NCBI GenBank assembly: GCA_044433115.1
Contig: JAWXTY010000029.1
Span: 1-21,560 of the forward strand
DNA from: CAKUIA01 sp044433115
GTDB lineage: Bacteria; Verrucomicrobiota; Verrucomicrobiia; Opitutales; Intestinicryptomonadaceae
Reading direction: 5' to 3'
DNA length: 21,560 bases
Shown: positions 1 to 6,502 of the stretch, in pieces
Layout: the number at the start of each line of letters is the position of its first letter
Position numbering within the stretch: the first letter of the stretch is position 1
The notes under the pieces: generated by a model
The model's database searches: none
What the model saw: only the letters and a program-made list of their open reading frames with translations
What the model was told of the DNA's origin: nothing
Made by a program: the position numbers and the translations under genes

Positions 1-297
1 CACAGCCTTAGCGACGACGAAGTTTGCATAGAATTAACTAAACTCAACGGCATAGGCGTCTGGACAGCCCAAATGCTTATGATTTTCTCTATGGAACGCA
101 CAAATATTCTTAGCTATAATGACTTAGGCATACAAAGGGGCTTAAGAATGTTATATCGACACAAAAAAATCACAAAAGAGCTTCACCTAAAATACTTCAA
201 GCGATATTCCCCCTACAACACCCTTGCCAGCTTCTACCTCTGGGCAATATCTGCCAACGCAATCCCCGAACTTAGCGACCCTTGCACTGAGAAATAA
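1..297 (+). CDS. DNA-3-methyladenine glycosylase (AlkA/HhH-GPD family), 3' fragment
   Basis: The frame is open from the first base, so the gene starts before the window; only about 98 C-terminal residues are present. The fragment carries the helix-hairpin-helix signature LNGIGVWTAQ and, a little later, NDLGIQRG, whose Asp (codon at 121-123) sits where the catalytic aspartate of AlkA-type enzymes lies. These enzymes flip out and remove alkylated purines such as 3-methyladenine by cutting the N-glycosidic bond, the first step of base excision repair in the cytoplasm. The tail is unremarkable and ends at TAA 295-297. No clear terminator follows; 298-505 shows nothing I can name. The family assignment is firm; the exact subfamily (AlkA or another 3-methyladenine glycosylase) cannot be settled from the fragment. 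Confidence 0.85.
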   Translation, partial: HSLSDDEVCIELTKLNGIGVWTAQMLMIFSMERTNILSYNDLGIQRGLRMLYRHKKITKELHLKYFKRYSPYNTLASFYLWAISANAIPELSDPCTEK

Positions 298-505
298 AAG
301 GACTTATCTTCAAAATCATAATTCCAAGAAACCCAACAACCCAAACGACTTAAAGCTAAGGCACAAAACTGCAAACCAAGTCTCCCCTAAACCCAAGCCC
401 TAAAAAAATAATGTATAAATAATGGCGACATTTTCTACACCTACGCCACGCTATACCACGCTAACAAAACCCCACTCAATCGCCCACAACCCCAGTAAAT
501 AAGCC

Positions 506-538
506 AAAAAACGGCTCAAACCCTAGAGTTTAAGCCGT
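506..538 (-). terminator. Rho-independent terminator of tRNA-Leu
   Basis: An 11-bp stem is formed by 511-521 and 528-538 with a 6-nt loop. Read on the minus strand it is fully paired (one G-U) and is followed by six U at 511-506. Read on the plus strand the same position is a C-A mismatch, so the structure is built for minus-strand transcripts. It starts 12 nt after the 3' end of the tRNA. Confidence 0.85.
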
Positions 539-549
539 TTATGTTTTTG

Positions 550-632
550 TACTTGAGGCGGGGGTCGAACCCGCACGCCCTGAGGGCACAGGATCCTAAA
601 TCCTGCGTGTCTGCCAATTCCACCACTCAAGC
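550..632 (-). tRNA. tRNA-Leu (anticodon UAG)
   Basis: The reverse complement folds as a class II tRNA of 83 nt. The acceptor stem is GCTTGAG paired with CTCAAGT (one G-U), the anticodon stem is CAGGA/TCCTG with loop TTTAGGA, and the anticodon TAG lies at 596-598. It has a long variable arm (GCCC/GGGC) and a T arm GCGGG-TTCGACC-CCCGC. The TGGTGGAATTGGCAGACACG region is typical of leucine tRNAs. The discriminator base is A and the CCA end is not encoded, so it must be added after transcription. It decodes CUA and, by wobble, other CUN codons. Confidence 0.97.
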
Positions 633-666
633 AAACAAAATATTTATCTATTAGAACTTTTTATTA

Positions 667-672
667 ATTATA
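667..672 (-). promoter_or_regulatory. Likely -10 box of the tRNA-Leu promoter
   Basis: TATAAT is present on the minus strand about 35 nt before the tRNA 5' end, which would give a leader of roughly 28 nt. No convincing -35 box is seen at 16-18 nt. Confidence 0.4.
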
Positions 673-825
673 CGCATCTTTAATCGACACCTTATTTAAT
701 AAAATATACTAAAGAACTATACAGATTTTAATTTAGTTGTAAAGAAAAATCTTCTTTTTTATGAGCTTTTTATGCTTTTTATTTGATTATTTAGATTTTT
801 GACAATTTTAATAATTCAAATAGCT

Positions 826-846
826 AAAAAACTCGATTGTTGAGTT
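826..846 (-). terminator. Possible terminator after rpsB-tsf
   Basis: On the minus strand AACTC (846-842) pairs with GAGTT (834-830), followed by a run of U (829-826). The stem is short and AU-rich. The same AACTCAAC segment (846-839) can instead pair with GTTGAGTT at 880-873, an 8-bp stem that would block the terminator. Confidence 0.4.
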
Positions 847-894
847 CCATATATTCAATTAAAAATTTATAAAACTCAACGAATTTTAAAGAAA

Positions 895-1482
895 TCAGAT
901 TTCGTAACGAGTAAATCTCTTTACTTCAATCTTTTCGCCTATAGTTGCAACCTTTTCAGTCAAGATTTCTGATACTGTAGCCTTGTCGCTCTTAACGAAA
1001 ACTTGTTCTAGCAAACATTGGCTTGCAACGAACTTGTCTATCTTACCAGCAACAATCTTCTCTTTAACTGCTTGAGGCTTGTTCTCTTCTTCTAATTGAG
1101 CCAAAGCGATTTCACGCTCTTTTTCAATCAATTCAGCAGGAACGTCTTCTCTTGAAACAGCAACAGGAGCGGCAGCCGCAATGTGCATACATAAATCTCT
1201 AACAAATGCTTGGAAGTCAGAATTGTTTGCTACGAAGTCAGATTCGCAAGCAACTTCAATTAAAACACCAACCTTGTTATTAGAGTGAATGTAAGATGCA
1301 ACTAAACCTTGACTAGCTGTACGGCTAGACTTTTTAGCAGCGATTGCAGCACCCTTAACTCTTAAAATTTCGATTGCTTGTTCTTCATCGCCATTAGCTT
1401 CGATTAAAGCCTTTTTGCAATCCATCATACCAGCACCAGTGCGAGCTCTTAGATCGCCAACCATCTTTGCAGTAATACTCAT
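895..1482 (-). CDS. tsf: Elongation factor Ts
   Basis: Nucleotide exchange factor that releases GDP from EF-Tu so that EF-Tu can reload with GTP during translation elongation; cytoplasmic. The N-terminal UBA-like domain is clear (VGDLRARTGAGMMDCKKAL, residues 8-26), followed by the exchange core with the CESDFVANN motif (79-87), equivalent to the TDFV motif that contacts EF-Tu. At 195 aa it is the short form, with one core subdomain, as in Thermus and several other phyla, against about 283 aa in E. coli. The start is ATG at 1482 with AAGGA 8 nt upstream. It lies 30 nt downstream of rpsB, the usual gene order, and is probably cotranscribed with it. Confidence 0.98.
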   Translation of the reverse strand: MSITAKMVGDLRARTGAGMMDCKKALIEANGDEEQAIEILRVKGAAIAAKKSSRTASQGLVASYIHSNNKVGVLIEVACESDFVANNSDFQAFVRDLCMHIAAAAPVAVSREDVPAELIEKEREIALAQLEEENKPQAVKEKIVAGKIDKFVASQCLLEQVFVKSDKATVSEILTEKVATIGEKIEVKRFTRYEI

Positions 1483-1512
1483 TATTAAATTCCTTTTTAT
1501 ATTAAAATTAAA

Positions 1513-2322
1513 TTACTCAGCTGCAGGAGCTTCAACAGCTTCAACAACAACTTCTTCTACAGTTTCAACAACTTCAGCTACTTCTACTTCAGCCTTCTTA
1601 GCCTTAGCAAATGCACCCTTAGGAGCTTTAACTTCAACAACTCTACGAGCTAAACCAGCTTGAACTGCTTCGAAAATAATTTCAGCAATCAATCTAACAC
1701 TCTTTACAGCGTCGTCATTACCAGGGATAGGTAAGTCAACTTGAGAAGGGTCAGAATTTGTATCAACTAAAGCTACAACTGGTATACCCAATTTCTTAAA
1801 TTCTGCTACAGCAATTTCTTCAGACTTAATGTCAACTACGAAAGCGATACCAGGCAACTTAGAAATATCCTTGATACCTTCAAAGTTTCTGTTCATACGG
1901 CTCATTTGACGACGAATTGCAGCAGCTTCCTTAGCATACAACTTTTCCATTTCGCCATTAGTTTCCATATCCAAGAATTTTCTATATTTCTTCAATGAAG
2001 CCAAGATTGTAGAAAAGTTAGTTAAAGTACCACCTAACCAACGATTTACGCAATATGGCATATTGCAACCTTGTGCAATTTCTCTTAATATTTCTTGTGC
2101 TTGACGTTTTGTACCAACGAACATTATGTCTTTACCTGCAGCAACAGTTTCTTCTACTAGAGTTACAGCTTTTTCTAATTGAGCATAAGTTTTTTCTAAG
2201 TCAATGATAGAGATACCAGAACGGTGATCGTATACATAAGGTTTAGAACGTGGATTCCAACGACGAGTTTGGTGTCCAAAGTGTACACCAGCGTCCATCA
2301 AGTCTTTTACTGTGATATTCAT
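1513..2322 (-). CDS. rpsB: 30S ribosomal protein S2
   Basis: Component of the small ribosomal subunit, bound near the head-body junction. The N-terminus (MDAGVHFGHQTRRWNP), the GTKRQAQ segment and the FVVDIKSEEIAVAEFKKLGIPVVALVDTNSDP region are diagnostic of S2. At 269 aa it is slightly long because of a C-terminal tail of about 35 residues rich in Val, Glu and Ala, which looks disordered and is the least conserved part of the family. The start is ATG at 2322 with GGAG at 2334-2331 and about 8 nt spacing. It is first in the rpsB-tsf operon. The short acidic ORF on the opposite strand over its C-terminal tail is a shadow. Confidence 0.98.
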   Translation of the reverse strand: MNITVKDLMDAGVHFGHQTRRWNPRSKPYVYDHRSGISIIDLEKTYAQLEKAVTLVEETVAAGKDIMFVGTKRQAQEILREIAQGCNMPYCVNRWLGGTLTNFSTILASLKKYRKFLDMETNGEMEKLYAKEAAAIRRQMSRMNRNFEGIKDISKLPGIAFVVDIKSEEIAVAEFKKLGIPVVALVDTNSDPSQVDLPIPGNDDAVKSVRLIAEIIFEAVQAGLARRVVEVKAPKGAFAKAKKAEVEVAEVVETVEEVVVEAVEAPAAE

Positions 2323-2330
2323 ATTTTTTG

Positions 2331-2353
2331 CTCCGTATTCGCTTTATTGCGAA
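2331..2353 (-). promoter_or_regulatory. rpsB: rpsB leader hairpin next to the ribosome binding site
   Basis: In the minus-strand leader TTCGC and GCGAA (2353-2349 and 2342-2338) form a 5-bp hairpin with a 6-nt loop, ending 3 nt before the GGAG site (2334-2331). rpsB is autoregulated by S2 in several bacteria through leader RNA, so this could be such a site. The sequence shows only the hairpin; the role is inference. Confidence 0.3.
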
Positions 2354-2506
2354 CCTTGGATTCTTTCTTTTTAAGATTTATTGTTGTTTATAAAGTTTCT
2401 AAGGCTTATCCCTAAAAACAATAAGAGTACAATACAATAGATTTTAATTTTCCATTGCAAGCATTTTTTACAATTTATCTTAAAGAAAACAAAAAATTTT
2501 GCAAAA

Positions 2507-2552
2507 AAAGAATAAAACGAGTCGTTTCGAGCTGATTTTTACATTTCAGCTC
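2507..2552 (-). terminator. Possible terminator after the CxxCH protein gene
   Basis: On the minus strand GAGCTGA (2552-2546) pairs with TCAGCTC (2535-2529) across the stop codon. A second small stem AAACG-ACT-CGTTT follows, then a U-rich tract (2509-2503 contains seven U in the transcript). The first stem is not directly followed by U, so this is a weak or composite terminator. Confidence 0.4.
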
Positions 2553-3105
2553 TAATAGTTTTCATTTTTCGCTCCATTTGGCTCTCGTCAAAAAGCTTAG
2601 TAATGGTCGCTAATTCCATTACAATTGGGTAGGCTGTTTTAGAATAATGCCCTGCGAACTTCCACTTGTCGCCATCTTTAATACCATATTCAAAACTACT
2701 ACCCCTCTTAGCCCCCTCTTTATGAGTAGAAGCACCACTTGCCTTAGAAATTTCCTTATTTAAAATTCCCAAGATTTCCAAAGCGTCTTTTTCAGCCAAA
2801 GTAAATTCCTGCGTAGCGTCCATTAGCTCAGCCCTTAAAGCCTTTTGATATTTCAATTTATAACCAGCCTCTTCTTTAGTTATAATAGTGTAAGTTGCCC
2901 TATCGTTATGACAACCTATACAAGCAATTACGCCAAGAGCATCGTCCATCTTTTTAATTTTAGCCAATATAACAGGATTTGAATTATACCCACTTTCAGC
3001 CAAATGCTTTTTAACTTCAGCATTAGCCTCGTTTTCAGAATTAGCCCAAGCACTACAAGCAATAAAGCCCAAGAATAAAGATAGAATAAATGTCTTAATT
3101 TTCAT
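2539..3105 (-). CDS. Secreted protein with a single CxxCH motif, unknown function
   Basis: I do not recognise the family. The 188 aa product begins with a signal peptide (MKIKTFILSLFLGFIACSAWA, likely cut after residue 21; Cys17 leaves a poor lipobox as an alternative). Residues 62-66 read CIGCH, the covalent heme c binding motif CxxCH, so it may be a periplasmic monoheme cytochrome-like protein. No second motif is present and the distal heme ligand is not obvious; Met172-Met188 offers several Met. The rest is Lys/Glu-rich and probably helical. No Shine-Dalgarno site precedes the ATG at 3105. It is flanked by non-coding sequence on both sides and seems to be a single-gene unit. Confidence 0.7.
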   Translation of the reverse strand: MKIKTFILSLFLGFIACSAWANSENEANAEVKKHLAESGYNSNPVILAKIKKMDDALGVIACIGCHNDRATYTIITKEEAGYKLKYQKALRAELMDATQEFTLAEKDALEILGILNKEISKASGASTHKEGAKRGSSFEYGIKDGDKWKFAGHYSKTAYPIVMELATITKLFDESQMERKMKTIRAEM

Positions 3106-3209
3106 AACAACACTAAACTAAACCCTACCCCCAAAAACTTCAAGCAAAAAATCTAGTGATTTTTCGCCACAAATCCCCAAAACCACACCCTAGAGAATAC
3201 TTAGTATAT

Positions 3210-3377
3210 TTATATAAAAGCCCCTATCTTTTCACCAAATTTACAATCTTCAAAATGCAATACGAGGCTCTCGGACAAAAACTCTTTAGACAAAGGAGTT
3301 TTCTTCCCTAAAGAGTTGATAGATATAAGATACTTCTTAAAATTGGATTTGCTAAAACAAAACCTTCTTTTCAGATC
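3210..3377 (-). other. Coding-like open frame without start, possible gene remnant
   Basis: On the minus strand this 55-codon frame is open between two stops and reads like protein (for example GKKTPLSKEFLSESLVLHF), but it has no ATG or GTG near its 5' end and overlaps the VanZ-like gene end. The plus strand of the same stretch also has a short protein-like frame starting at ATG 3254 (MQYEALGQKLFRQRSFLP). One of the two may be a decayed gene fragment. Apart from this and the hairpin at 3278-3302, 3106-3351 shows nothing recognisable. Confidence 0.2.
3278..3302. terminator. Hairpin, possible terminator of the VanZ-like gene
   Basis: AAAACTC (3278-3284) pairs with GAGTTTT (3296-3302), with a further TTT/AAA extension across one bulged base. 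Neither strand has a long U tract beyond the stem; on the minus strand five U are present at the stem end. It lies about 50 nt after the VanZ-like stop codon. Confidence 0.35.
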
Positions 3378-3807
3378 TTAAAGGAATTAAGAATAAGCTA
3401 GCTAATATTGTTGAAATCGCTATAAATATAATGTCTAAGACATCGAAAGTCCCTCTTAGAACTTTAAAAAATTGTAAAATTTCTAAAAAAATCGAAATAA
3501 AACTAGCAAAATAAAAGTAAATATATATAAAAATTTTTCGTTCATTACCCCAAATACTTAAAATAAACATCATATAAGAAAAAACCATTAGAGAATAAGG
3601 CAAGTTATTAACTAGCGATTCTGAAAGTGTAAAATTTTGAGAATATAAACGAAATTCATTTATATTCTCATTAAGTCCTAAAAAATCTGTAAAGCTAAAA
3701 AATAATAAAGAATTAGGTCTATATCCATAATAAATTCCCAAAGCAAAAATGCTTGCCACGATTCCTAATATCAAAAATACAATTCTATAAAATATAATAT
3801 TTTTCAT
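3352..3807 (-). CDS. VanZ-like integral membrane protein
   Basis: Small 151 aa membrane protein with about four transmembrane segments (roughly residues 8-26, 67-86, 91-111 and 121-143). The C-terminal part with EILQFFKVLRGTFDVLDII matches the VanZ family hallmark, in which a conserved ExxQ precedes a G-[TR]-x-D-xxDxxxN-like stretch. VanZ itself gives low teicoplanin resistance, but most family members are of unknown role, so no resistance function is implied. No Shine-Dalgarno site precedes the ATG at 3807, and the start lies just 10 nt after a strong terminator, so expression may depend on readthrough or on a promoter inside the upstream gene. Confidence 0.7.
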   Translation of the reverse strand: MKNIIFYRIVFLILGIVASIFALGIYYGYRPNSLLFFSFTDFLGLNENINEFRLYSQNFTLSESLVNNLPYSLMVFSYMMFILSIWGNERKIFIYIYFYFASFISIFLEILQFFKVLRGTFDVLDIIFIAISTILASLFLIPLRSEKKVLF

Positions 3808-3810
3808 TTT

Positions 3811-3849
3811 AAATAAATAGAGGGTTATAGCTAAGTTACAACCCTCTAT
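3811..3849 (-). terminator. Intrinsic terminator between the OB-fold and VanZ-like genes
   Basis: A 10-bp perfect stem is formed by 3849-3840 and 3826-3817 around a 13-nt loop, followed on the minus strand by UUAUUU. It starts 11 nt after the stop codon of the OB-fold gene at 3860 and ends about 10 nt before the ATG of the VanZ-like gene, so it could act as an attenuator for that gene. Confidence 0.65.
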
Positions 3850-3859
3850 AAGCAGAAAC

Positions 3860-4303
3860 TTATCGAGCTGTCTCTGGTTTTTTTAGTATAATGCAATTAT
3901 CTAAATCTATATCCCCTAAAGTGAAATCTATTTTGCCACAGATGGTTACAAAATCACCTTTTTTCAACTTAGATAAAACTGGAGCAGAATCTTTGGGAAA
4001 CAAACAATGTATATCCATTCCATCATTACTAGACAAATCCAAAGAAAGCATTCCAAAAGTAGAGTCAAAACCTCTAATAGTACCTGATATAATATACCAC
4101 TTGTTTTTAAACTCACTTTTAGCTGCAATTTCATTTTCTCTATAACGCCTTTTTATCTCAGAGGCTTTTGTTGTTAAAATCTGAGACATATCAAGCTTGC
4201 CATCTTCAGTTTTTGGAGGATATTTTGAACCACCTTCATCTACACTACCTAAAGTAAATAACATAAATAAAGACAATGAGAGTATTGATAATATTTTTTT
4301 CAT
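3860..4303 (-). CDS. Exported OB-fold protein (tRNA_anti-like family)
   Basis: A 147 aa product with an N-terminal signal peptide (MKKILSILSLSLFMLFTLGS) followed by a small beta-barrel domain. The pattern of Y-x-E-N-E-x-A-A, then a lysine-rich turn, YIISGTIRG, MDIHCLF, LKKGDFVTICGKI and a final LDNCIIL corresponds to the OB-fold family often labelled tRNA_anti-like. The family's function is not known; it is a nucleic-acid-type fold but the protein is exported, so that ligand is doubtful. It is a paralogue of the OB-fold protein at 5015-5380, with the same order of motifs. Start ATG at 4303 has AAGGA 6 nt upstream. A terminator follows at 3811-3849. Confidence 0.75.
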   Translation of the reverse strand: MKKILSILSLSLFMLFTLGSVDEGGSKYPPKTEDGKLDMSQILTTKASEIKRRYRENEIAAKSEFKNKWYIISGTIRGFDSTFGMLSLDLSSNDGMDIHCLFPKDSAPVLSKLKKGDFVTICGKIDFTLGDIDLDNCIILKKPETAR

Positions 4304-4312
4304 TTTAATTCC

Positions 4313-4927
4313 TTAATTTATTTTAGTCCATTTTTTTTGATTTTCAGTTACTTCCTTTGCATATTTTAAGAACAGCGAATTTCTCCTCAACATTAAAGGT
4401 GCATTTAGTAATATAAAAATAATAGAAGAGTATCCGACAATTGCATTTATTAATAAATCACATTGTGTTTCAGTAAAACTCTCAAAACCTGAGATGACAA
4501 AAGGACACGCTATCCATAATGCGACATATAAAACGATGGAAGATATTAATATAAATCCTTGAAACACAACACCTAAAAACGAACGTCCTAACCAAGAATT
4601 TTTACTGATATATTTTTTTGTAGTTTTATTAAATTTCACTTCTTTCCAGTTTTCTCTTGAAACAGATACTTTATAATTTTCACGACTTACTAATTTCCAT
4701 GAAAATAATCTAATCCCACTCCCAAGATGATTTAATATACTTATACCTTTTACTCCTGAAGCTAGGGTATTAGCACTCGCAATAGAATCAAAAGAATTAT
4801 TTTTTCCTATCTCCCAAGCACCAAGACATAATACTAATGCAAATAACGCAGAAAAAGACCCAATGATTAAACTATTAAACTCCATTCCTAATGTAAAAGG
4901 AATAATAATACCTACAATATAAAACAA
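4313..4927 (-). CDS. Membrane protein, probably the 3' part of a stop-split gene
   Basis: The listed start is a TTG at 4927, the only usual start codon early in the frame. It has no Shine-Dalgarno site and would cut off half of the first transmembrane segment. The same frame is open upstream to 5014, where it abuts the TAA (5017-5015) of the OB-fold gene in the same frame. Read without that stop it gives PPLVQDIENAYKK and then a full hydrophobic segment WSSYFALASILFYIVGIIIP. With this extension there are four transmembrane segments, one pair at each end of a polar middle with two SREN motifs. I do not recognise the family. The simplest reading is one gene, OB-fold plus membrane domain (5380 to 4313), interrupted by a nonsense codon, by readthrough, or by a sequencing error. 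Confidence 0.55.
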   Translation of the reverse strand: MFYIVGIIIPFTLGMEFNSLIIGSFSALFALVLCLGAWEIGKNNSFDSIASANTLASGVKGISILNHLGSGIRLFSWKLVSRENYKVSVSRENWKEVKFNKTTKKYISKNSWLGRSFLGVVFQGFILISSIVLYVALWIACPFVISGFESFTETQCDLLINAIVGYSSIIFILLNAPLMLRRNSLFLKYAKEVTENQKKWTKIN

Positions 4928-5014
4928 TATAGAAGCTAATGCAAAATAGCTAGACCACTTTACTTTTGTTTGTATTTTTTTATAGGCATTTTCTATGTCT
5001 TGAACGAGAGGAGG

Positions 5015-5380
5015 TTATCCATCATAAGATAAAATACATTCATCCATATTTAACCCACCCAAAAGCCCAACAGTTAACTTTCCCTTTACAGAAATATTCC
5101 TATTGCCATTTGCAGAATAGCGTACTTCTTCATTTTTGAAAGATTCTAGCAAAGAAATCTCTTCCGGAGCAATTTCTATAGAACAATTAATTTTTTTATT
5201 TAATACAATCTTATCAAAAACATTTCCGCCTGAAGAAGATTTAGTAATATCGCCTTTTACAATTATAATCTTCCCTTCATAGTTTTTCTTTACTGCATCT
5301 GAATTTTCTTTGTAAGATTTAAGAAGTTCTTCTGCTGTTATTGTTATTATTTCATTGTTGATGTTTGTGTTATTTTCCAT
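5015..5380 (-). CDS. OB-fold protein (tRNA_anti-like), 5' part of a stop-split gene
   Basis: A 121 aa product without signal peptide. It shows the same motif order as the exported OB-fold protein at 3860-4303: ELLKSYKENSDAVKKNYEGK, IIIVKGDITK, INCSIEI, ISVKGKLTVG and MDECIL. The function of this family is unknown. The frame ends at TAA 5017-5015 and continues beyond it, with no shift, into the membrane protein at 4313-4927. If the stop is ignored the product is a 354-residue protein with a cytosolic OB-fold and four membrane segments. The ATG at 5380 is preceded by a 15-bp AT-rich tandem repeat and no Shine-Dalgarno site. Confidence 0.7.
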   Translation of the reverse strand: MENNTNINNEIITITAEELLKSYKENSDAVKKNYEGKIIIVKGDITKSSSGGNVFDKIVLNKKINCSIEIAPEEISLLESFKNEEVRYSANGNRNISVKGKLTVGLLGGLNMDECILSYDG

Positions 5381-5381
5381 T

Positions 5382-5411
5382 TTTTACTTTTTTATATTTT
5401 ACTTTTTTATA
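5382..5411. repeat. 15-bp perfect tandem duplication upstream of the OB-fold gene
   Basis: The unit TTTTACTTTTTTATA occurs twice without mismatch. On the minus strand each unit contains TATAAA, so the repeat gives two possible -10 boxes; with TTGTTT at 5421-5416 the nearer copy (5396-5391) has a 19-20 nt offset from the -35, the exact promoter being uncertain. Confidence 0.6.
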
Positions 5412-5517
5412 AAAACAATTGAATTAGATATTGCAGGTTATTTAACAGTCCAAATGGTATATTTCCCCATTGAGGCATATTATAATTATCTAGAACATAT
5501 TGCTCATCAATTTTCAT
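5407..5517 (-). other. Possible 36-aa ORF or gene remnant
   Basis: ATG at 5517 opens a frame of 36 residues ending at TAA 5409-5407; the reading continues open about 12 codons before the ATG. It reads like real protein (MKIDEQYVLDNYNMPQWGNI, then a hydrophobic LLNNLQYLIQLFL tail). No Shine-Dalgarno site is seen. It lies 26 nt before the OB-fold gene. It could be a small protein or the 3' end of a decayed gene. Confidence 0.25.
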
Positions 5518-5974
5518 TAAAGAATTAAAATGATTAAATTTTCTATAAATAGACTACTGTATAACTTATACACTACAATTTTAATCTTATGTGTTATGTT
5601 TTTAAAGAACATTAAGAAGTAAATTTATCTGAAAAGTTTTAAAAACCCTTCAATAAATTCATTCCCTTTATTACTACATTCTCTAGTACATTAAAAATAT
5701 TTCAGATTTTTTTAGTTATTTTGAAATTTCTAAAAAAATCAATCAATTAAGCGATCTGTACATTCGCTCCTATTTTAAGAAATTTTAATATCTAAAACAT
5801 ACTTTTGATTAATACCAGAAGATAACATTCCAAGCTCCGTTGTAACATACCTAACTGCAATGCCTTAGAACCCCTACCATCTCAAAGGTAACACAAACTT
5901 AGGGGTTAAAATCTTAAAGCAAATTCCATTACACTATTTATATCAGTTAAAAATTTGCATAGCAAAAAAATTTT
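5518..5974. other. Gene-poor stretch
   Basis: No gene is supported here. The sequence is very AT-rich. Short protein-like minus-strand frames near 5630-5700 (for example one ending FIEGFLKLFR) are broken by stops and may be debris of a lost gene. An 8-bp inverted repeat (AACCCCTA 5869-5876 with TAGGGGTT 5900-5907) encloses a 23-nt loop without a following U tract on either strand. The stretch is followed by the repeat element at 5975. Confidence 0.4.
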
Positions 5975-6104
5975 TTGGGGCGTAAGATTAGGCTTTAGAC
6001 GAGTAATTCGGAAATTTTTGAGGATCGATGTTATATTAATACGTGAAAGTCTAAACAAAACATAAAGCAACTTTCGATTTACACAAAAAAATTCACATCG
6101 CTAG
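5975..6104 (-). repeat. Interspersed repeat element, copy A
   Basis: The first 78 bp align with 9733-9809, with one indel and an identical 20-bp core (6027-6046 against 9784-9803). The left end TTGGGGCGTAAGATTA matches the terminal inverted repeat of copy B; the right end is degraded (only TCACATCGCTA remains recognisable). TTTAGAC (5994-6000) and GTCTAAA (6049-6055) form an inner inverted repeat. The copy ends about 22 nt from the stop codon of the dUTPase gene. Strand is given relative to that gene. Confidence 0.65.
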
Positions 6105-6126
6105 GGAGGGATTTTTTATGCTTGCC

Positions 6127-6498
6127 CTAAATGTTTTTGCAGTCGTTTTCGTCTTTTGCAACGTAGCCTGAGTCTTGGCGATTGTGGTTTACGGAATTTT
6201 TCTTGGTGTATGCTTCAAAAAAGTCTTCGGCACTCATACCTAAAACTTGAGCTATAGACACCAAAAAGTGCATTATATCTACAACTTCTACTTTTGCGTT
6301 TTGTACGTCGAATTTTTGATATTTTGCCCACCACTTCCAAGGAACTGAGTCGATGAGTTCAGAACATTCTTGTTGCAATGCCCTTGTGTAATTCAATACC
6401 CACTTGATACGCTCTTCTTCTGTAAGATTTTGAGTATCAATGCCTATGCGTTTATTTAATTCGTATTGTTCTTTAAAGATTTCTTTTAGGGAGTCCAT
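6127..6498 (-). CDS. Dimeric dUTPase (all-alpha NTP pyrophosphatase, MazG-like)
   Basis: Hydrolyses dUTP to dUMP and pyrophosphate, keeping uracil out of DNA and feeding dTMP synthesis; cytoplasmic, metal dependent. Of 123 aa, residues 44-48 read ECSEL and 71-74 read EVVD, the two acidic Mg-binding motifs (ExxE and ExxD) of the all-alpha superfamily. VPWKWWAK (52-59) and the C-terminal KKNSVNHNRQDSGY (99-112) match the dimeric dUTPase family known from Campylobacter and kinetoplastids rather than the trimeric beta-type enzyme. It starts 4 nt after the DinG-like gene stop and is likely translated from the same message; no Shine-Dalgarno site is seen. The repeat element at 5975-6104 follows its stop. 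Confidence 0.85.
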   Translation of the reverse strand: MDSLKEIFKEQYELNKRIGIDTQNLTEEERIKWVLNYTRALQQECSELIDSVPWKWWAKYQKFDVQNAKVEVVDIMHFLVSIAQVLGMSAEDFFEAYTKKNSVNHNRQDSGYVAKDENDCKNI

Positions 6499-6502
6499 TT
6501 TT

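Noticed and set aside
1415..1663. Plus-strand Ser/Thr-rich frame over rpsB and tsf
   Set aside because: It is antisense to the low-complexity tail of S2 and the start of EF-Ts, both certain genes.
3352..3807. VanZ-like gene as a glycopeptide resistance gene
   Set aside because: Only the family resemblance is seen; no van ligase or dehydrogenase genes are near, and most VanZ-like proteins have no known resistance role.
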